Of a stretch of 64,000 bases of DNA, positions 44,825 through 53,726 are shown in pieces. The notes beneath the pieces were generated by a model that was not told the origin of the DNA, searched no databases, and was given only the letters and a program-made list of their open reading frames with translations. Source of the DNA: Vreelandella sedimenti (GTDB taxonomy: Bacteria > Pseudomonadota > Gammaproteobacteria > Pseudomonadales > Halomonadaceae). The stretch is taken from NCBI RefSeq assembly GCF_013416325.1, contig NZ_JACCGK010000015.1:54991-118990 (forward strand), read 5' to 3'. The translations under genes were made by a program, and so were the position numbers. The stretch's first letter is position 1; each line of letters starts with the position of its first letter.

Positions 44825-45370
44825 TTAAAAAGAGGAGCCGGGCTCCTTTAAGAAGGCCAACTCCTCGTCGGCAGAGGCCCGCCCCAACAGTGCGTTGCGG
44901 TGCGGGTAGCGCCCAAAGCGATCAATAATCGCCTTGTGGCGCACTTCAAAGTCGTAGTTATTCTCTAACCCCGGCTGGTCAAATAGCTGCATCGCCACTT
45001 CATGAATGACCGCGGATTCGCTATGCATATAGGGCATATACAGAAACGCCCGTTGTGCACTGGTCAGCTCTGCATCTGACCCAGCAGCTACAGCCTCTTG
45101 CGCTAGCGCCAGCGCTAAGGGATCAGTGGCAAAAGCACGGGCGTCATCGCGATAGATATTACGCGAGAACTGATCCAGCACAATGATCTCCGCAAGCCGC
45201 CCTTGCGGCGTTTGACGCCATGCGTAACATTCACACCGCGCGGTTTGGGCATGCAGTGCACCAAACCGCTGCGAGATTGTACGATCCAACTCAGTGTCTT
45301 TTTTAAACCACTGAGCAGGCGTCAACTCCTCAAACCAAAAGTCGAGTACCGCTTGAGCATCTGAGGACAT
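44825..45370 (-). CDS. DUF924 family protein
   Basis: A 181-residue all-helical cytosolic protein of the DUF924 family (PF06041; TPR-like). Typical wording: VLDFWFEELTPAQWFKKD at the N-terminus, AEIIVLDQFSRNIYRDDARAFATDPLALALAQ in the first half and AFLYMPYMHSESAVIHEVAMQLF in the second, ending with FGRYPHRNALLGRASADEELAFL. Members are widespread in proteobacteria and their biochemical role is unknown. It lies 36 bases upstream of rluF on the same strand and 80 bases downstream of ppc. Confidence 0.9.
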   Translation of the reverse strand: MSSDAQAVLDFWFEELTPAQWFKKDTELDRTISQRFGALHAQTARCECYAWRQTPQGRLAEIIVLDQFSRNIYRDDARAFATDPLALALAQEAVAAGSDAELTSAQRAFLYMPYMHSESAVIHEVAMQLFDQPGLENNYDFEVRHKAIIDRFGRYPHRNALLGRASADEELAFLKEPGSSF

Positions 45371-45450
45371 TGACGCCTCTCTGTAGTAGTAGAACGTTGT
45401 AGTAGAACGTTACGGTTAAAAATCACGGTAAAGAAACGTGTCAAAACAGC

Positions 45451-48099
45451 CTAGCCGGTGTTGCGAAGACCTGCCGCTATGCCCGCCATAGTGACCATCA
45501 ACGCTCGAGAAAGGTCGGCGCTGATCGCCCCATCGGCGTCGCGATTACGCTGCAGTAACTCCGCCTGCAAACCGTGCAGCGGATCGATGTAGGGGTTGCG
45601 AACATCGATCGCCTGGCGAATAAGCGGCGTATTTTCCAATAGCTTCTCTTGCTGAAGAATATCCAGCACTGCTTCTTCCAACGACGCGAAGCGCTGGCGT
45701 AACTTTTTACCCAACGCCTTCAGCGAGGGCTCGTCGACCAAGCGGTGCTCATAATAAGCGGCAATGGCTACATCGGCTTTGGCCAGCAGCATCTCCAGCA
45801 TGTCAAGATAGGTGCCAAAGAAAGGCCACTCGTTGCGCATCTCCTGCAGCACATCGCGTCCACCGGGCTGCTCTAAGCGCCGCGCAAAAGCTTCGCCGCT
45901 GCCCAGCCACGCGGGTAGCATCAGGCGAATCTGCGTCCAGGCGAAAATCCATGGAATGGCGCGCAGGGTTTCGACCCCGCCATCCTGGCGGCGCTTGGTG
46001 GGGCGTGAGCCCAACGGCAGCCTACCCAAGGCGCCTTCCGGTGTGACCGCGCGGAAATAGGGCACAAAGTCCGGGTCTTCACGCACGACGCCCACATAGG
46101 CACCATGCGCTACCTTGGCGAGCTGATCCATCTCTTCACGCCAGTGTGGTTCCGGTGCACGCGGTGGCAATAGCGTGGCTTCCAGCACTGCACAGGCATA
46201 AATCTCCATGGAGCGCAGGGCAATATCGGGTTGGCCAAACTTGAAGCGAATCATCTCGCCCTGCTCGGTCACCCGCAGACTGCCGTTTACCGAGCCTGGA
46301 GGCTGAGAGAGTATAGCCGCATGGGCCGGGCCGCCGCCACGGCCAACGGTGCCACCGCGGCCGTGGAACAGGGTTAAATCGACGCCGTGCCGGTTACACA
46401 CATTCACCAGCGACTCCTGAGCGCGGTACTGTGCCCAGGCAGCGGCCAACTGGCCGGCATCTTTTGCCGAATCAGAGTAGCCAATCATGACCTCCTGACG
46501 GTCATCGATCAGCGAACGGTAGCCCGGTATCGCGAGCAGTTGATCCACTACATCGCCTGCGTGATCCAGGTCGTTAAGGGTTTCAAACAGCGGCGCAATA
46601 GGCAGCGTTACCTGCCCTCCTACCTCTTTCATCAGCAGCGCCACGGTGAGCACGTCCGAGGGCTCAGCGGCCATGGAAATGATATAAGTCCCCAGCGCTT
46701 CGGAATGCTCCTGTGCTATGACTTTGAAGGTATCCAGCACTTCGCGGGACTCGGCGGAGCACTCCCAGCGGCGCGGAATCAGCGGGCGACGTGAGGCCAG
46801 CTCCTCAAGCAGAAATTCCTGACGTTTGACTTCGTCCCACTCATGGTAGTGACCCAGGCCAAGGGAGCTTGTTAGCTCTTCAATGACCTGGGCATGGCGA
46901 CTGGCTTCCTGACGTAGGTCAAGCTTGGTCAGCGTAACGCCAAACACCGCTACTCGACGCAGCGTATCCAGCAACGCGCCATTGGCGATGGTGTCGAGGC
47001 CCACATCACACAACGAACGGTAGCAGGCGAGCAGTGGTGAATAGAGCTGATCGCGGGTTTCGATAATCGGCCCGCCGTCGTAGTTGCGCCCTTCCAGTTC
47101 GGCCTTGGCCCAATCCCGGGTCGACTCCATCTTCGCAAGCAACCGCTTCAGCACTTCGCGGTAAGGCTCAGCGACATCGCCCGCTTCGGCTTTAAGTGCA
47201 CTATTGGCCTTCCACATGGAGAGCTCGGTTTTGAGCTGTTCAAGATCGCGCAAATAGAGGTCGGCGGCCATCCAGCGGCCAAGCAGCAACACTTCACGGG
47301 TCACTCGGGCGGTCACGTTGGGGTTGCCGTCGCGGTCGCCGCCCATCCAGGAGGCGTAGCGTATCGGCGCGGCGTCCAGGGGCAGGCGTTCACCAGCGGT
47401 ATCCAGCAGCAGGTTATCCAAATCTCTATGGAAATCTGGCACCGCCTGCCACAGCGAATTTTCAATCACCGCAAAGCCCCACTTGGCTTCGTCCACCGGG
47501 GTGGGCCGCTCGTGGCGAATCTCGTCGGTGTGCCACGCCTGGCTAATCAGTTCTTCCAGGCGCCCCTGAGCGCGGGTACCACGCTCCGGGTAATCCTCGG
47601 AGCTCTCAATGGCGGTTAAGCACTCATCGATGGCATCGTATTTTTGGATCAAGGTGCGGCGGATAACTTCGGTTGGGTGCGCGGTTAGCACTAGCTCAAC
47701 GCGCATATTGGCGAGGGTCTCGACCAGTTTACGCGGTGAGTTGCCCGCCTGCTCGGCACGCTCAAGCAGTTCCCCCAGTACCGGCTGGGAGCCGGGCTTG
47801 TAGTCCTCGACCCGGCGAAAGCGCGCCCGATAGTGCTGTTCGGCAATGTTCGCGAGGTTTAAGAACTGGTTAAATGCCCGGGTGACCGGCAGCAGATCCT
47901 GCTCGGGCAGCTCACGCAGGTACTCGATCAATTCGCGCTGCTGCAGTGAATCACCCTGGCGCCCGCGCTTGGCGTGGGCGCGAATAGTTTCAATTTTATC
48001 GACAAATGCTTGGCCCAAATCGTCGGCAATGGTTCGCCCCAGGCTGTCGCCCAGAATACGCACATTATCGCGCAGAGATTCGTGTAGGTCGTGACTCAT
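45451..48099 (-). CDS. ppc: phosphoenolpyruvate carboxylase
   Basis: Carboxylates PEP to oxaloacetate, replenishing the citrate cycle. The frame begins with two ATGs. The AAGGAGG sequence is only two bases before the first (48105) but eight before the second (48099), which was chosen, giving 882 residues, the usual bacterial size (E. coli 883). Catalytic motifs: VLTAHPTEVIRRT (catalytic His), the second signature GYSDSAKDAGQLAA, and FHGRGGTVGRGGGPAH, the glycine-rich PEP-binding loop. The C-terminus NPYIDPLHGLQAELL and AGIAAGLRNTG is the conserved allosteric end (terminal NTG). Confidence 0.97.
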   Translation of the reverse strand: MSHDLHESLRDNVRILGDSLGRTIADDLGQAFVDKIETIRAHAKRGRQGDSLQQRELIEYLRELPEQDLLPVTRAFNQFLNLANIAEQHYRARFRRVEDYKPGSQPVLGELLERAEQAGNSPRKLVETLANMRVELVLTAHPTEVIRRTLIQKYDAIDECLTAIESSEDYPERGTRAQGRLEELISQAWHTDEIRHERPTPVDEAKWGFAVIENSLWQAVPDFHRDLDNLLLDTAGERLPLDAAPIRYASWMGGDRDGNPNVTARVTREVLLLGRWMAADLYLRDLEQLKTELSMWKANSALKAEAGDVAEPYREVLKRLLAKMESTRDWAKAELEGRNYDGGPIIETRDQLYSPLLACYRSLCDVGLDTIANGALLDTLRRVAVFGVTLTKLDLRQEASRHAQVIEELTSSLGLGHYHEWDEVKRQEFLLEELASRRPLIPRRWECSAESREVLDTFKVIAQEHSEALGTYIISMAAEPSDVLTVALLMKEVGGQVTLPIAPLFETLNDLDHAGDVVDQLLAIPGYRSLIDDRQEVMIGYSDSAKDAGQLAAAWAQYRAQESLVNVCNRHGVDLTLFHGRGGTVGRGGGPAHAAILSQPPGSVNGSLRVTEQGEMIRFKFGQPDIALRSMEIYACAVLEATLLPPRAPEPHWREEMDQLAKVAHGAYVGVVREDPDFVPYFRAVTPEGALGRLPLGSRPTKRRQDGGVETLRAIPWIFAWTQIRLMLPAWLGSGEAFARRLEQPGGRDVLQEMRNEWPFFGTYLDMLEMLLAKADVAIAAYYEHRLVDEPSLKALGKKLRQRFASLEEAVLDILQQEKLLENTPLIRQAIDVRNPYIDPLHGLQAELLQRNRDADGAISADLSRALMVTMAGIAAGLRNTG

Positions 48100-48137
48100 T
48101 GGCATGGCCTCCTTGCAGGGGTCGCGTAATTATTAGA

Positions 48138-48977
48138 TCAGGAATGGGTAGATTGTTTTTCTTCTGCTTTGGCTGCCTGCCAGTGGGCTTCCATCTCGTC
48201 TAGCGAAGCCTCTGTTAATGGCCGCTGGGCAGCGCTGAGCTCGCATTCGACAAAACGAAAGCGGCGCTCGAACTTAGCATTGGTAGCGCGCAGGCACTGC
48301 TCAGGGTCGGCATTCAGCGTGCGGGCAAGATTTGTCACCGCAAACAGTAGGTCGCCGACTTCTTCCTGGGCGTGTTGTTGATCACCGGCGGCGAGTGCCT
48401 CTTCTACTTCCGCCAGCTCTTCACGGATTTTAGCTACCACGCCGCGCGCATCGGGCCAGTCAAAACCCACTCGCGCCGCACGTTTAGACAGCTTGGCGGC
48501 ACGGCTAAGGGCGGGCAGCGTGCGCGGCACATCGTCTAGCACAGAGGGCCTCTCAACCGCTCTTTCTGCACGTTCCTCGGCTTTCAATGACTCCCAGCGG
48601 CTGTTGACCTGCTGGGTTTGCACCTCTTCGGCACTCACACCTGGCGGGCGGCGGGAAGCCAGCGTGCCATCCGGAAACACGTGCGGATGGCGGCGCAGCA
48701 TTTTGGTGGTCAATGTATCGACGATATCGGCAAAGTCGAAGCGCTGCTCTTCCGCGCCGAATTGGGCGTAGTAGACCACTTGAAAGAGCAGATCGCCCAG
48801 CTCGCCGGGCAGTTCGTCAAAAGCGCGCCGCTCGATGGCATCGGCGACCTCGTAGGTCTCTTCCAGGGTGTGGGGCACAATGCTGTCCCAATCCTGCTGG
48901 AGATCCCAGGGGCAGCCCTGTTCCCGGTCGCGCAGCACCTGCATCAGAGTCAGCAGATCATCGATACCATGGCGCAT
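48138..48977 (-). CDS. mazG: nucleoside triphosphate pyrophosphohydrolase MazG
   Basis: Hydrolyses NTPs/dNTPs to monophosphates. In E. coli it limits (p)ppGpp effects. 279 residues with two MazG repeats. The first: LMQVLRDREQGCPWDLQQDW, EETYEVADAIE and ELGDLLFQVVYYAQ with the EExxE-12-28-ExxD metal motif. The second: KIREELAEVEEAL and EEVGDLLFAVTNLAR. A GGAGGGG site precedes the ATG, which overlaps the relA stop by one base (TAATG). The conserved relA-mazG order supports the call. Confidence 0.95.
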   Translation of the reverse strand: MRHGIDDLLTLMQVLRDREQGCPWDLQQDWDSIVPHTLEETYEVADAIERRAFDELPGELGDLLFQVVYYAQFGAEEQRFDFADIVDTLTTKMLRRHPHVFPDGTLASRRPPGVSAEEVQTQQVNSRWESLKAEERAERAVERPSVLDDVPRTLPALSRAAKLSKRAARVGFDWPDARGVVAKIREELAEVEEALAAGDQQHAQEEVGDLLFAVTNLARTLNADPEQCLRATNAKFERRFRFVECELSAAQRPLTEASLDEMEAHWQAAKAEEKQSTHS

Positions 48978-51253
48978 TATGCCCCTCCCTTGCGAATTTG
49001 TTGTTCCGGGTCGGCGTTGCGCAAACGGCGCACTTCGGTAACGTTGGGCAACTGCTGGATACGCGAGAACAACCGCCCCAGGGATTCAAGGCCATCGACT
49101 TCCAGAGTAATGCGCAGCCGGGCAATGCCTTCATCGGTGTCCGTTAGCGTGTTCACGGCAAGCACGTTGACCTTTTCATTACCGAGCAGGCCCGTGACAT
49201 CGCGCAGCAGCCCGGAGCGATCCCAGGCCTGAATCTCGATGGTCACCGGGTAGCGAGTCTGGGCGCGTTCGCCCCACTCAACTTCGATAATGCGCTGGGG
49301 TTCGTCCAGCCGCAATTGCAGAATATTACTGCAGTCCTGGCGGTGAACGGTGACGCCGCGCCCTTGGGTAATAAACCCGATAATCGGTTCACCAGGCACC
49401 GGGCGGCAGCAGTTGGCCATACTGGTTTTAAGGTTGCCGACGCCGAGCACCGTGATATCGCTTTTGGTGGCTTTGCTGGATTGGCGCTTAGGTTTGGCGA
49501 GCAGGCGATCGAGCTGCTCTTGGTCGTCGGTTTCACCAAACAGTTGCTGAGCCTGGTGCAGCACTTGGCCGATACGCAGGTCACCAGCGCCGATGGCCGC
49601 GTACATGTCCTCGGCGTTGTGGTAGTTGACCGCCTTGGCCAGCTTGGGCAGATCGAGACCTTCGACATCCAGGCGACGCATTTCACGGTCAAACAGCACG
49701 CGCCCCTCGTCCAGGTTTTGATCCCGTGCCTGATGTTTGAACCACGCCTGGATTTTGGCCCGCGCCCGGGAAGTGCGCACATAGCCCAAACTGGGGTTTA
49801 GCCAATCGCGACTTGGGCCACCTTTAGTGGCAGTAAGAATTTCTATCTGCTGGCCGGTTTTTAACTTGTAGGTTAGCGGCACAATGCGCCCATTAATCTT
49901 GGCGCCTCGGCAGCGATGGCCAATTTCGGTATGCACCCGGTAGGCAAAATCGATCGGTGTGGCAATCCGCGGCAGGTCAATCACGTGACCGTCGGGAGTG
50001 AAAACGTAAATACGGTCAGGGGCCACATCACTGGAGAGCCCTTCGCGCAAATCGCCAAAGCCGCCCACTTCGTCCTGCCACTCTAGTACCTGACGCAGCC
50101 AGGCAATTTTCTCTTCGTAGCTACGGCTTTTGGCGTTGGTATCGTGGCCTTTGTAACGCCAGTGGGCACAAACGCCCAGCTCCGCTTCGTCGTGCATGGC
50201 GAAGGTGCGAATCTGGATTTCGAGCACCTTGTTTTCCGGCCCCATCACGGCGGTATGCAGCGACTGATAGCCGTTCTTTTTGGGGTTGGCGATATAGTCG
50301 TCGAACTCGTTGGGCACGTGGTGCCAGCGCGAGTGAATAATACCCAGCACGGTGTAGCAGTCCGCCACTTCCGGCACCAGAATGCGCACCGCACGCACGT
50401 CATGAACTTGCGAAAAATCGATCCGCTTACGCTTCATTTTGCGCCAGATCGAGTAGATATGCTTGGCGCGCCCATCCACGTCGTAGCGGTGGATGTGCTG
50501 AGCTTCCATCAAGCCTTTGATGGTCTTGACGACATCGTGAATATAGCGGTCGCGGTCAAGGCGTTTCTCCGCCAACAGCTTGGCAATCGCCTTGTACTCA
50601 TCTTCATGCAGGTAGCGAAACGATAGATCTTCCAGCTCCCACTTAAGTTGACCGATGCCCAAGCGGTGGGCTAGCGGCGCATAGATATCGGCGACTTCAC
50701 GGGCCACCTGTAAACTTTTTTCCCGGGGGGCGTCTTTTACCTGGCGTAGTGCGCAGGTGCGTTCGGCAATCTTAATGAGCGCCACGCGCACATCACCGAC
50801 CATATTGACCAGCATCTTGCGCAGGTTTTCCTGCTGATTGTGTTGGCCCATGCCATGGTCCGGTGCCAACGGATAGCTAATAGCGGCCATTTGCAGTACG
50901 CCATCAATCAGGCTGGTCACTTCTTCGCCAAAGCGTTTTGTCACGGACTCAAGGCTCAGCAGCCCTTCCCGCACTGCACGGTAGAGAACGGCGGCCTCAA
51001 GCGTGGCTTGGTCTAGCTTTAACTCACCAAGAATATCGGCCATTTCCAGGCCCATGCGGAAACTAGAGCCTGGCGATAGCCATACGCGATGGGTGCGCGG
51101 GGCCTCAAGCTCCAGCTTTTCGGCGAGTTCACAAGCGTCAACTAGACGCTCAGGCTCACGTAGGCGCACATCCTCCTGCAGGCGCGTTAACCACTGCTGT
51201 ATATCCACCTTTCCGCTCGCGGTTAGCGGCTGGTCTTCACGCACTTTCACCAT
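48977..51253 (-). CDS. relA: (p)ppGpp synthetase RelA
   Basis: Ribosome-associated GTP pyrophosphokinase of the stringent response. 758 residues. The N-terminal hydrolase-like domain lacks the HDxxED metal motif (LYRAVREGLLSLE at that place), so it should be synthetase-only, as in RelA and unlike SpoT. The synthetase domain has YHxI-type DVVKTIKGLMEAQ, the EFDDYIANPKKNGYQSLHTAV core with the acidic EFDD motif, and EIQIRTFAMHDEAELGVCAHW. TGS (RIYVFTPDGHVIDLP), a zinc-finger-like Cys region near CRPVPGEPIIGFIT and a C-terminal ACT domain (VTIEIQAWDRSGLLRDVTGLL) complete the family layout. Confidence 0.96.
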   Translation of the reverse strand: MVKVREDQPLTASGKVDIQQWLTRLQEDVRLREPERLVDACELAEKLELEAPRTHRVWLSPGSSFRMGLEMADILGELKLDQATLEAAVLYRAVREGLLSLESVTKRFGEEVTSLIDGVLQMAAISYPLAPDHGMGQHNQQENLRKMLVNMVGDVRVALIKIAERTCALRQVKDAPREKSLQVAREVADIYAPLAHRLGIGQLKWELEDLSFRYLHEDEYKAIAKLLAEKRLDRDRYIHDVVKTIKGLMEAQHIHRYDVDGRAKHIYSIWRKMKRKRIDFSQVHDVRAVRILVPEVADCYTVLGIIHSRWHHVPNEFDDYIANPKKNGYQSLHTAVMGPENKVLEIQIRTFAMHDEAELGVCAHWRYKGHDTNAKSRSYEEKIAWLRQVLEWQDEVGGFGDLREGLSSDVAPDRIYVFTPDGHVIDLPRIATPIDFAYRVHTEIGHRCRGAKINGRIVPLTYKLKTGQQIEILTATKGGPSRDWLNPSLGYVRTSRARAKIQAWFKHQARDQNLDEGRVLFDREMRRLDVEGLDLPKLAKAVNYHNAEDMYAAIGAGDLRIGQVLHQAQQLFGETDDQEQLDRLLAKPKRQSSKATKSDITVLGVGNLKTSMANCCRPVPGEPIIGFITQGRGVTVHRQDCSNILQLRLDEPQRIIEVEWGERAQTRYPVTIEIQAWDRSGLLRDVTGLLGNEKVNVLAVNTLTDTDEGIARLRITLEVDGLESLGRLFSRIQQLPNVTEVRRLRNADPEQQIRKGGA

Positions 51254-51326
51254 GACAATTACTCATCCTTTCAGGGAGACGGTCTCTACACGACCGTCAC
51301 CGTGGCTTGATGCGATGGGGAAACGT

Positions 51327-52724
51327 CTAGCCCCCGGACTCGAATAGCATCAGCGTTTCCATATGCGCAGTGTGAAGGAACATATCCGCCACTGCTACTT
51401 GCTTGACCCGGTAACCCGCATGCACAAGATGTGCCGCATCCCGAGCAAGCGTTGCCGGATCACAGGAAATATAGACCACCCTGGGCACCGGGTGATGTGC
51501 CAGCGCCTGACAAATAACTTCGGCGCCGCTGCGCGGCGGATCGAGCACCAGCGCATCGCTACTGCCATGAACGGTCAACAGCTCCTTAACGCTGGCAGCG
51601 CTGTTTAAGTCAGCCTGCTGACCGCTGACCATCAGTTGGTTGCGCTTCGCGTTAATCGCAATGCGCGCCACCATGGCGGGGTTACCTTCCACCGCATAAA
51701 CCTCAGCACCCGCTGCCGCTATAGGTAGGCTGAAATTACCGATACCAGCGAACAGATCGAGTAATTTTTGCCCTGGCTTGGGCGCTAACCACTGGATAAC
51801 CTGGGCGACCATTTGCTGGTTAACCGGGGCGTTGACCTGTAAAAAATCGCCCGGTGCAAAACTTAAGCTAAGCGGTGGTTGGCCGGTAATGGTTAGCGAC
51901 TCTTCAAGCGCCGGCGCTGCGCCATGCCAGTGCAGTGTGGGTGTTTCACGCCCCAACCAAGTGCCCAGCGCCACGCCCTGCTGCTGCGCAAAGGCTTGCC
52001 AACGTTCGGTGTCCCCGGTGTGCTCTTTTAACTGACGTACCAACACCACCTGCGCGGTCGCGGTCGCCAATAACTCAATATGCCCTACCTGGCGCGGCGC
52101 CTCTAACGTACCCAGCAACTCACGCAGAGGAGTTAACAGGCGTTGCAACGCATCGACCAACACCGGGCAGCGTTCAATATCCACCAGGCGGTGGCTATGG
52201 GCGGCACGAAAGCCCAAGCGCGTAGTGCCCTGGCTGTCGACTTTGACCCCCAGCCGCGCACGGCGCCGATAGCCCTGATCACTGCCTTGAATCGAGCCGA
52301 TCTCACTTAGCGTTATACCCTGGCGAGAAAACAGATCGCGCACCACTTCACGTTTATGGTCACGCTGGGCGTCGACACTTAGGTGCTGCAGATCACAACC
52401 GCCACAGTGGCCAAAATGCGGACAAGGCGGCTTAACGCGCAGCTCGGAGGTGGTCAGCAGCGATTTGATATGCGCTTCGTCAAAACGTTTGCGGGTGGTA
52501 TGAATTGCCACGTCCACTTGTTCACCTGGCAGCGCCTGATCCACAAAAACCGTTTTACCGTTGGCTGAATGAGCCACGCCACGCCCATCATGAGCCAAAC
52601 GCTCAATGACCAGCGGCGATACGTCCTCTACAGCGGTATGCGGAGCCTTTCCACCCGGCGTGCGCGCTAGCCCAGAGTGGCCTGACGCGGGCCTGGGCGG
52701 CCGCCGTTTTCCCAGCATGGCCAT
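51327..52724 (-). CDS. rlmD: 23S rRNA (uracil-1939-C5)-methyltransferase RlmD
   Basis: SAM-dependent m5U methyltransferase acting on 23S rRNA. 465 residues. A TRAM domain lies near the N-terminus (about 33-90: IERLAHDGRGVAHSANGKTVFVDQALPGEQV). The Fe-S cluster cysteines are in CPHFGHCGGCDLQHL (about 99-113). Other parts are FLQVNAPVNQQM, the SAM motif LLDLFAGIGNFSLPIA, and DPPRSGAE. The catalytic Cys is in VYISCDPATLARD. It starts two bases after the cysM stop, whose last codons supply the GGAG ribosome binding site. The gene order cysM-rlmD-relA is conserved in pseudomonads and relatives. Confidence 0.95.
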   Translation of the reverse strand: MAMLGKRRPPRPASGHSGLARTPGGKAPHTAVEDVSPLVIERLAHDGRGVAHSANGKTVFVDQALPGEQVDVAIHTTRKRFDEAHIKSLLTTSELRVKPPCPHFGHCGGCDLQHLSVDAQRDHKREVVRDLFSRQGITLSEIGSIQGSDQGYRRRARLGVKVDSQGTTRLGFRAAHSHRLVDIERCPVLVDALQRLLTPLRELLGTLEAPRQVGHIELLATATAQVVLVRQLKEHTGDTERWQAFAQQQGVALGTWLGRETPTLHWHGAAPALEESLTITGQPPLSLSFAPGDFLQVNAPVNQQMVAQVIQWLAPKPGQKLLDLFAGIGNFSLPIAAAGAEVYAVEGNPAMVARIAINAKRNQLMVSGQQADLNSAASVKELLTVHGSSDALVLDPPRSGAEVICQALAHHPVPRVVYISCDPATLARDAAHLVHAGYRVKQVAVADMFLHTAHMETLMLFESGG

Positions 52725-52726
52725 GG

Positions 52727-53635
52727 TTATACTCCTGGGGCAAATAGGCCAGTGGAGAGATAACGATCACCACGGTCGCAGACGATAAACACAATCACCG
52801 CATTTTCGGTTTGCTCAGCGATGCGTAACGCACCGGCTAAGCTGCCCCCCGATGAGACCCCGGCCAGAATGCCCTCTTCACGAGCCAGACGGCGCATATG
52901 CTCTTCGGCCTCTTGCTGGCCAATATCTAGAGTGACATCCACCCGCGGCGCTTCAAAAATAGCCGGCAGGTACGCTTGTGGCCAGCGACGAATGCCGGGA
53001 ATACTGGCACCATCGGCGGGCTGTAAACCGACAATCTGAATAGCCGGGTTTTGTTCTTTCAAATAGCGCGACACCCCCATAATGGTGCCCGTGGTGCCCA
53101 TCGAGCTGACGAAATGCGTCACCTCGCCCCCGGTTTGCTCCCATACTTCGGGACCGGTGGTACGATAGTGGGCCAACGGGTTATCAGTGTTGGCGAACTG
53201 GTTTAGCGGCTTGCCTTCGCCCCTGGCGATCATGCCATCCGCGATATCCCGAGCCTCCTCCATACCGCCCGCTTTGCTGGCGGAAATTAATTTAGCGCCA
53301 TAGGCCGCCATTGCCTGCTTACGTTCTTCCGAGGCGTTTTCCGGCATAACCAGCACCATCTGGTAGCCCTTAATCGCGGCCGCCATGGCTAGCGCAATAC
53401 CGGTATTACCTGAGGTCGCCTCAATCAGCGTATCACCGGGGGCTATATCACCTCGGGCTTCTGCTTCATTGATCATCGAAAGCGCAGGTCTGTCTTTAAC
53501 CGACCCAGCAGGGTTATTGCCTTCAAGCTTGGCCAACAGGGTATTGTTACGCCCCGCGCTAATGCGCTTAAGGCGTACCAGGGGCGTGTTGCCAACCACA
53601 TCTTCTATTGTGGGATAGCGCTTAAGATCGTTCAT
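52727..53635 (-). CDS. cysM: cysteine synthase B (O-acetylserine sulfhydrylase)
   Basis: PLP enzyme making cysteine (or S-sulfocysteine from thiosulfate) from O-acetylserine. 302 residues. The N-terminal substrate loop VVGNTPLVRLKRI precedes GNNPAGSVKDRPALSMI (PLP Lys in SVKDR), and EATSGNTGIALAMAAAIKG carries the TSGNTG phosphate/substrate loop. MGTTGTIMGVSRYLKE is the PLP-phosphate loop. The CysM-specific KDRPAL and RRWPQAYLPAIFE separate it from CysK. Divergent from barA, as is common around gacS. Confidence 0.95.
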   Translation of the reverse strand: MNDLKRYPTIEDVVGNTPLVRLKRISAGRNNTLLAKLEGNNPAGSVKDRPALSMINEAEARGDIAPGDTLIEATSGNTGIALAMAAAIKGYQMVLVMPENASEERKQAMAAYGAKLISASKAGGMEEARDIADGMIARGEGKPLNQFANTDNPLAHYRTTGPEVWEQTGGEVTHFVSSMGTTGTIMGVSRYLKEQNPAIQIVGLQPADGASIPGIRRWPQAYLPAIFEAPRVDVTLDIGQQEAEEHMRRLAREEGILAGVSSGGSLAGALRIAEQTENAVIVFIVCDRGDRYLSTGLFAPGV

Positions 53636-53726
53636 GAATGTTCCTTATCGTCACCGTTATGCTGCATTATATCGGTGCTGCCTTAGGCTGGACAGGCAAC
53701 CTCATTGAATCAGCGAGCTTCTTTTC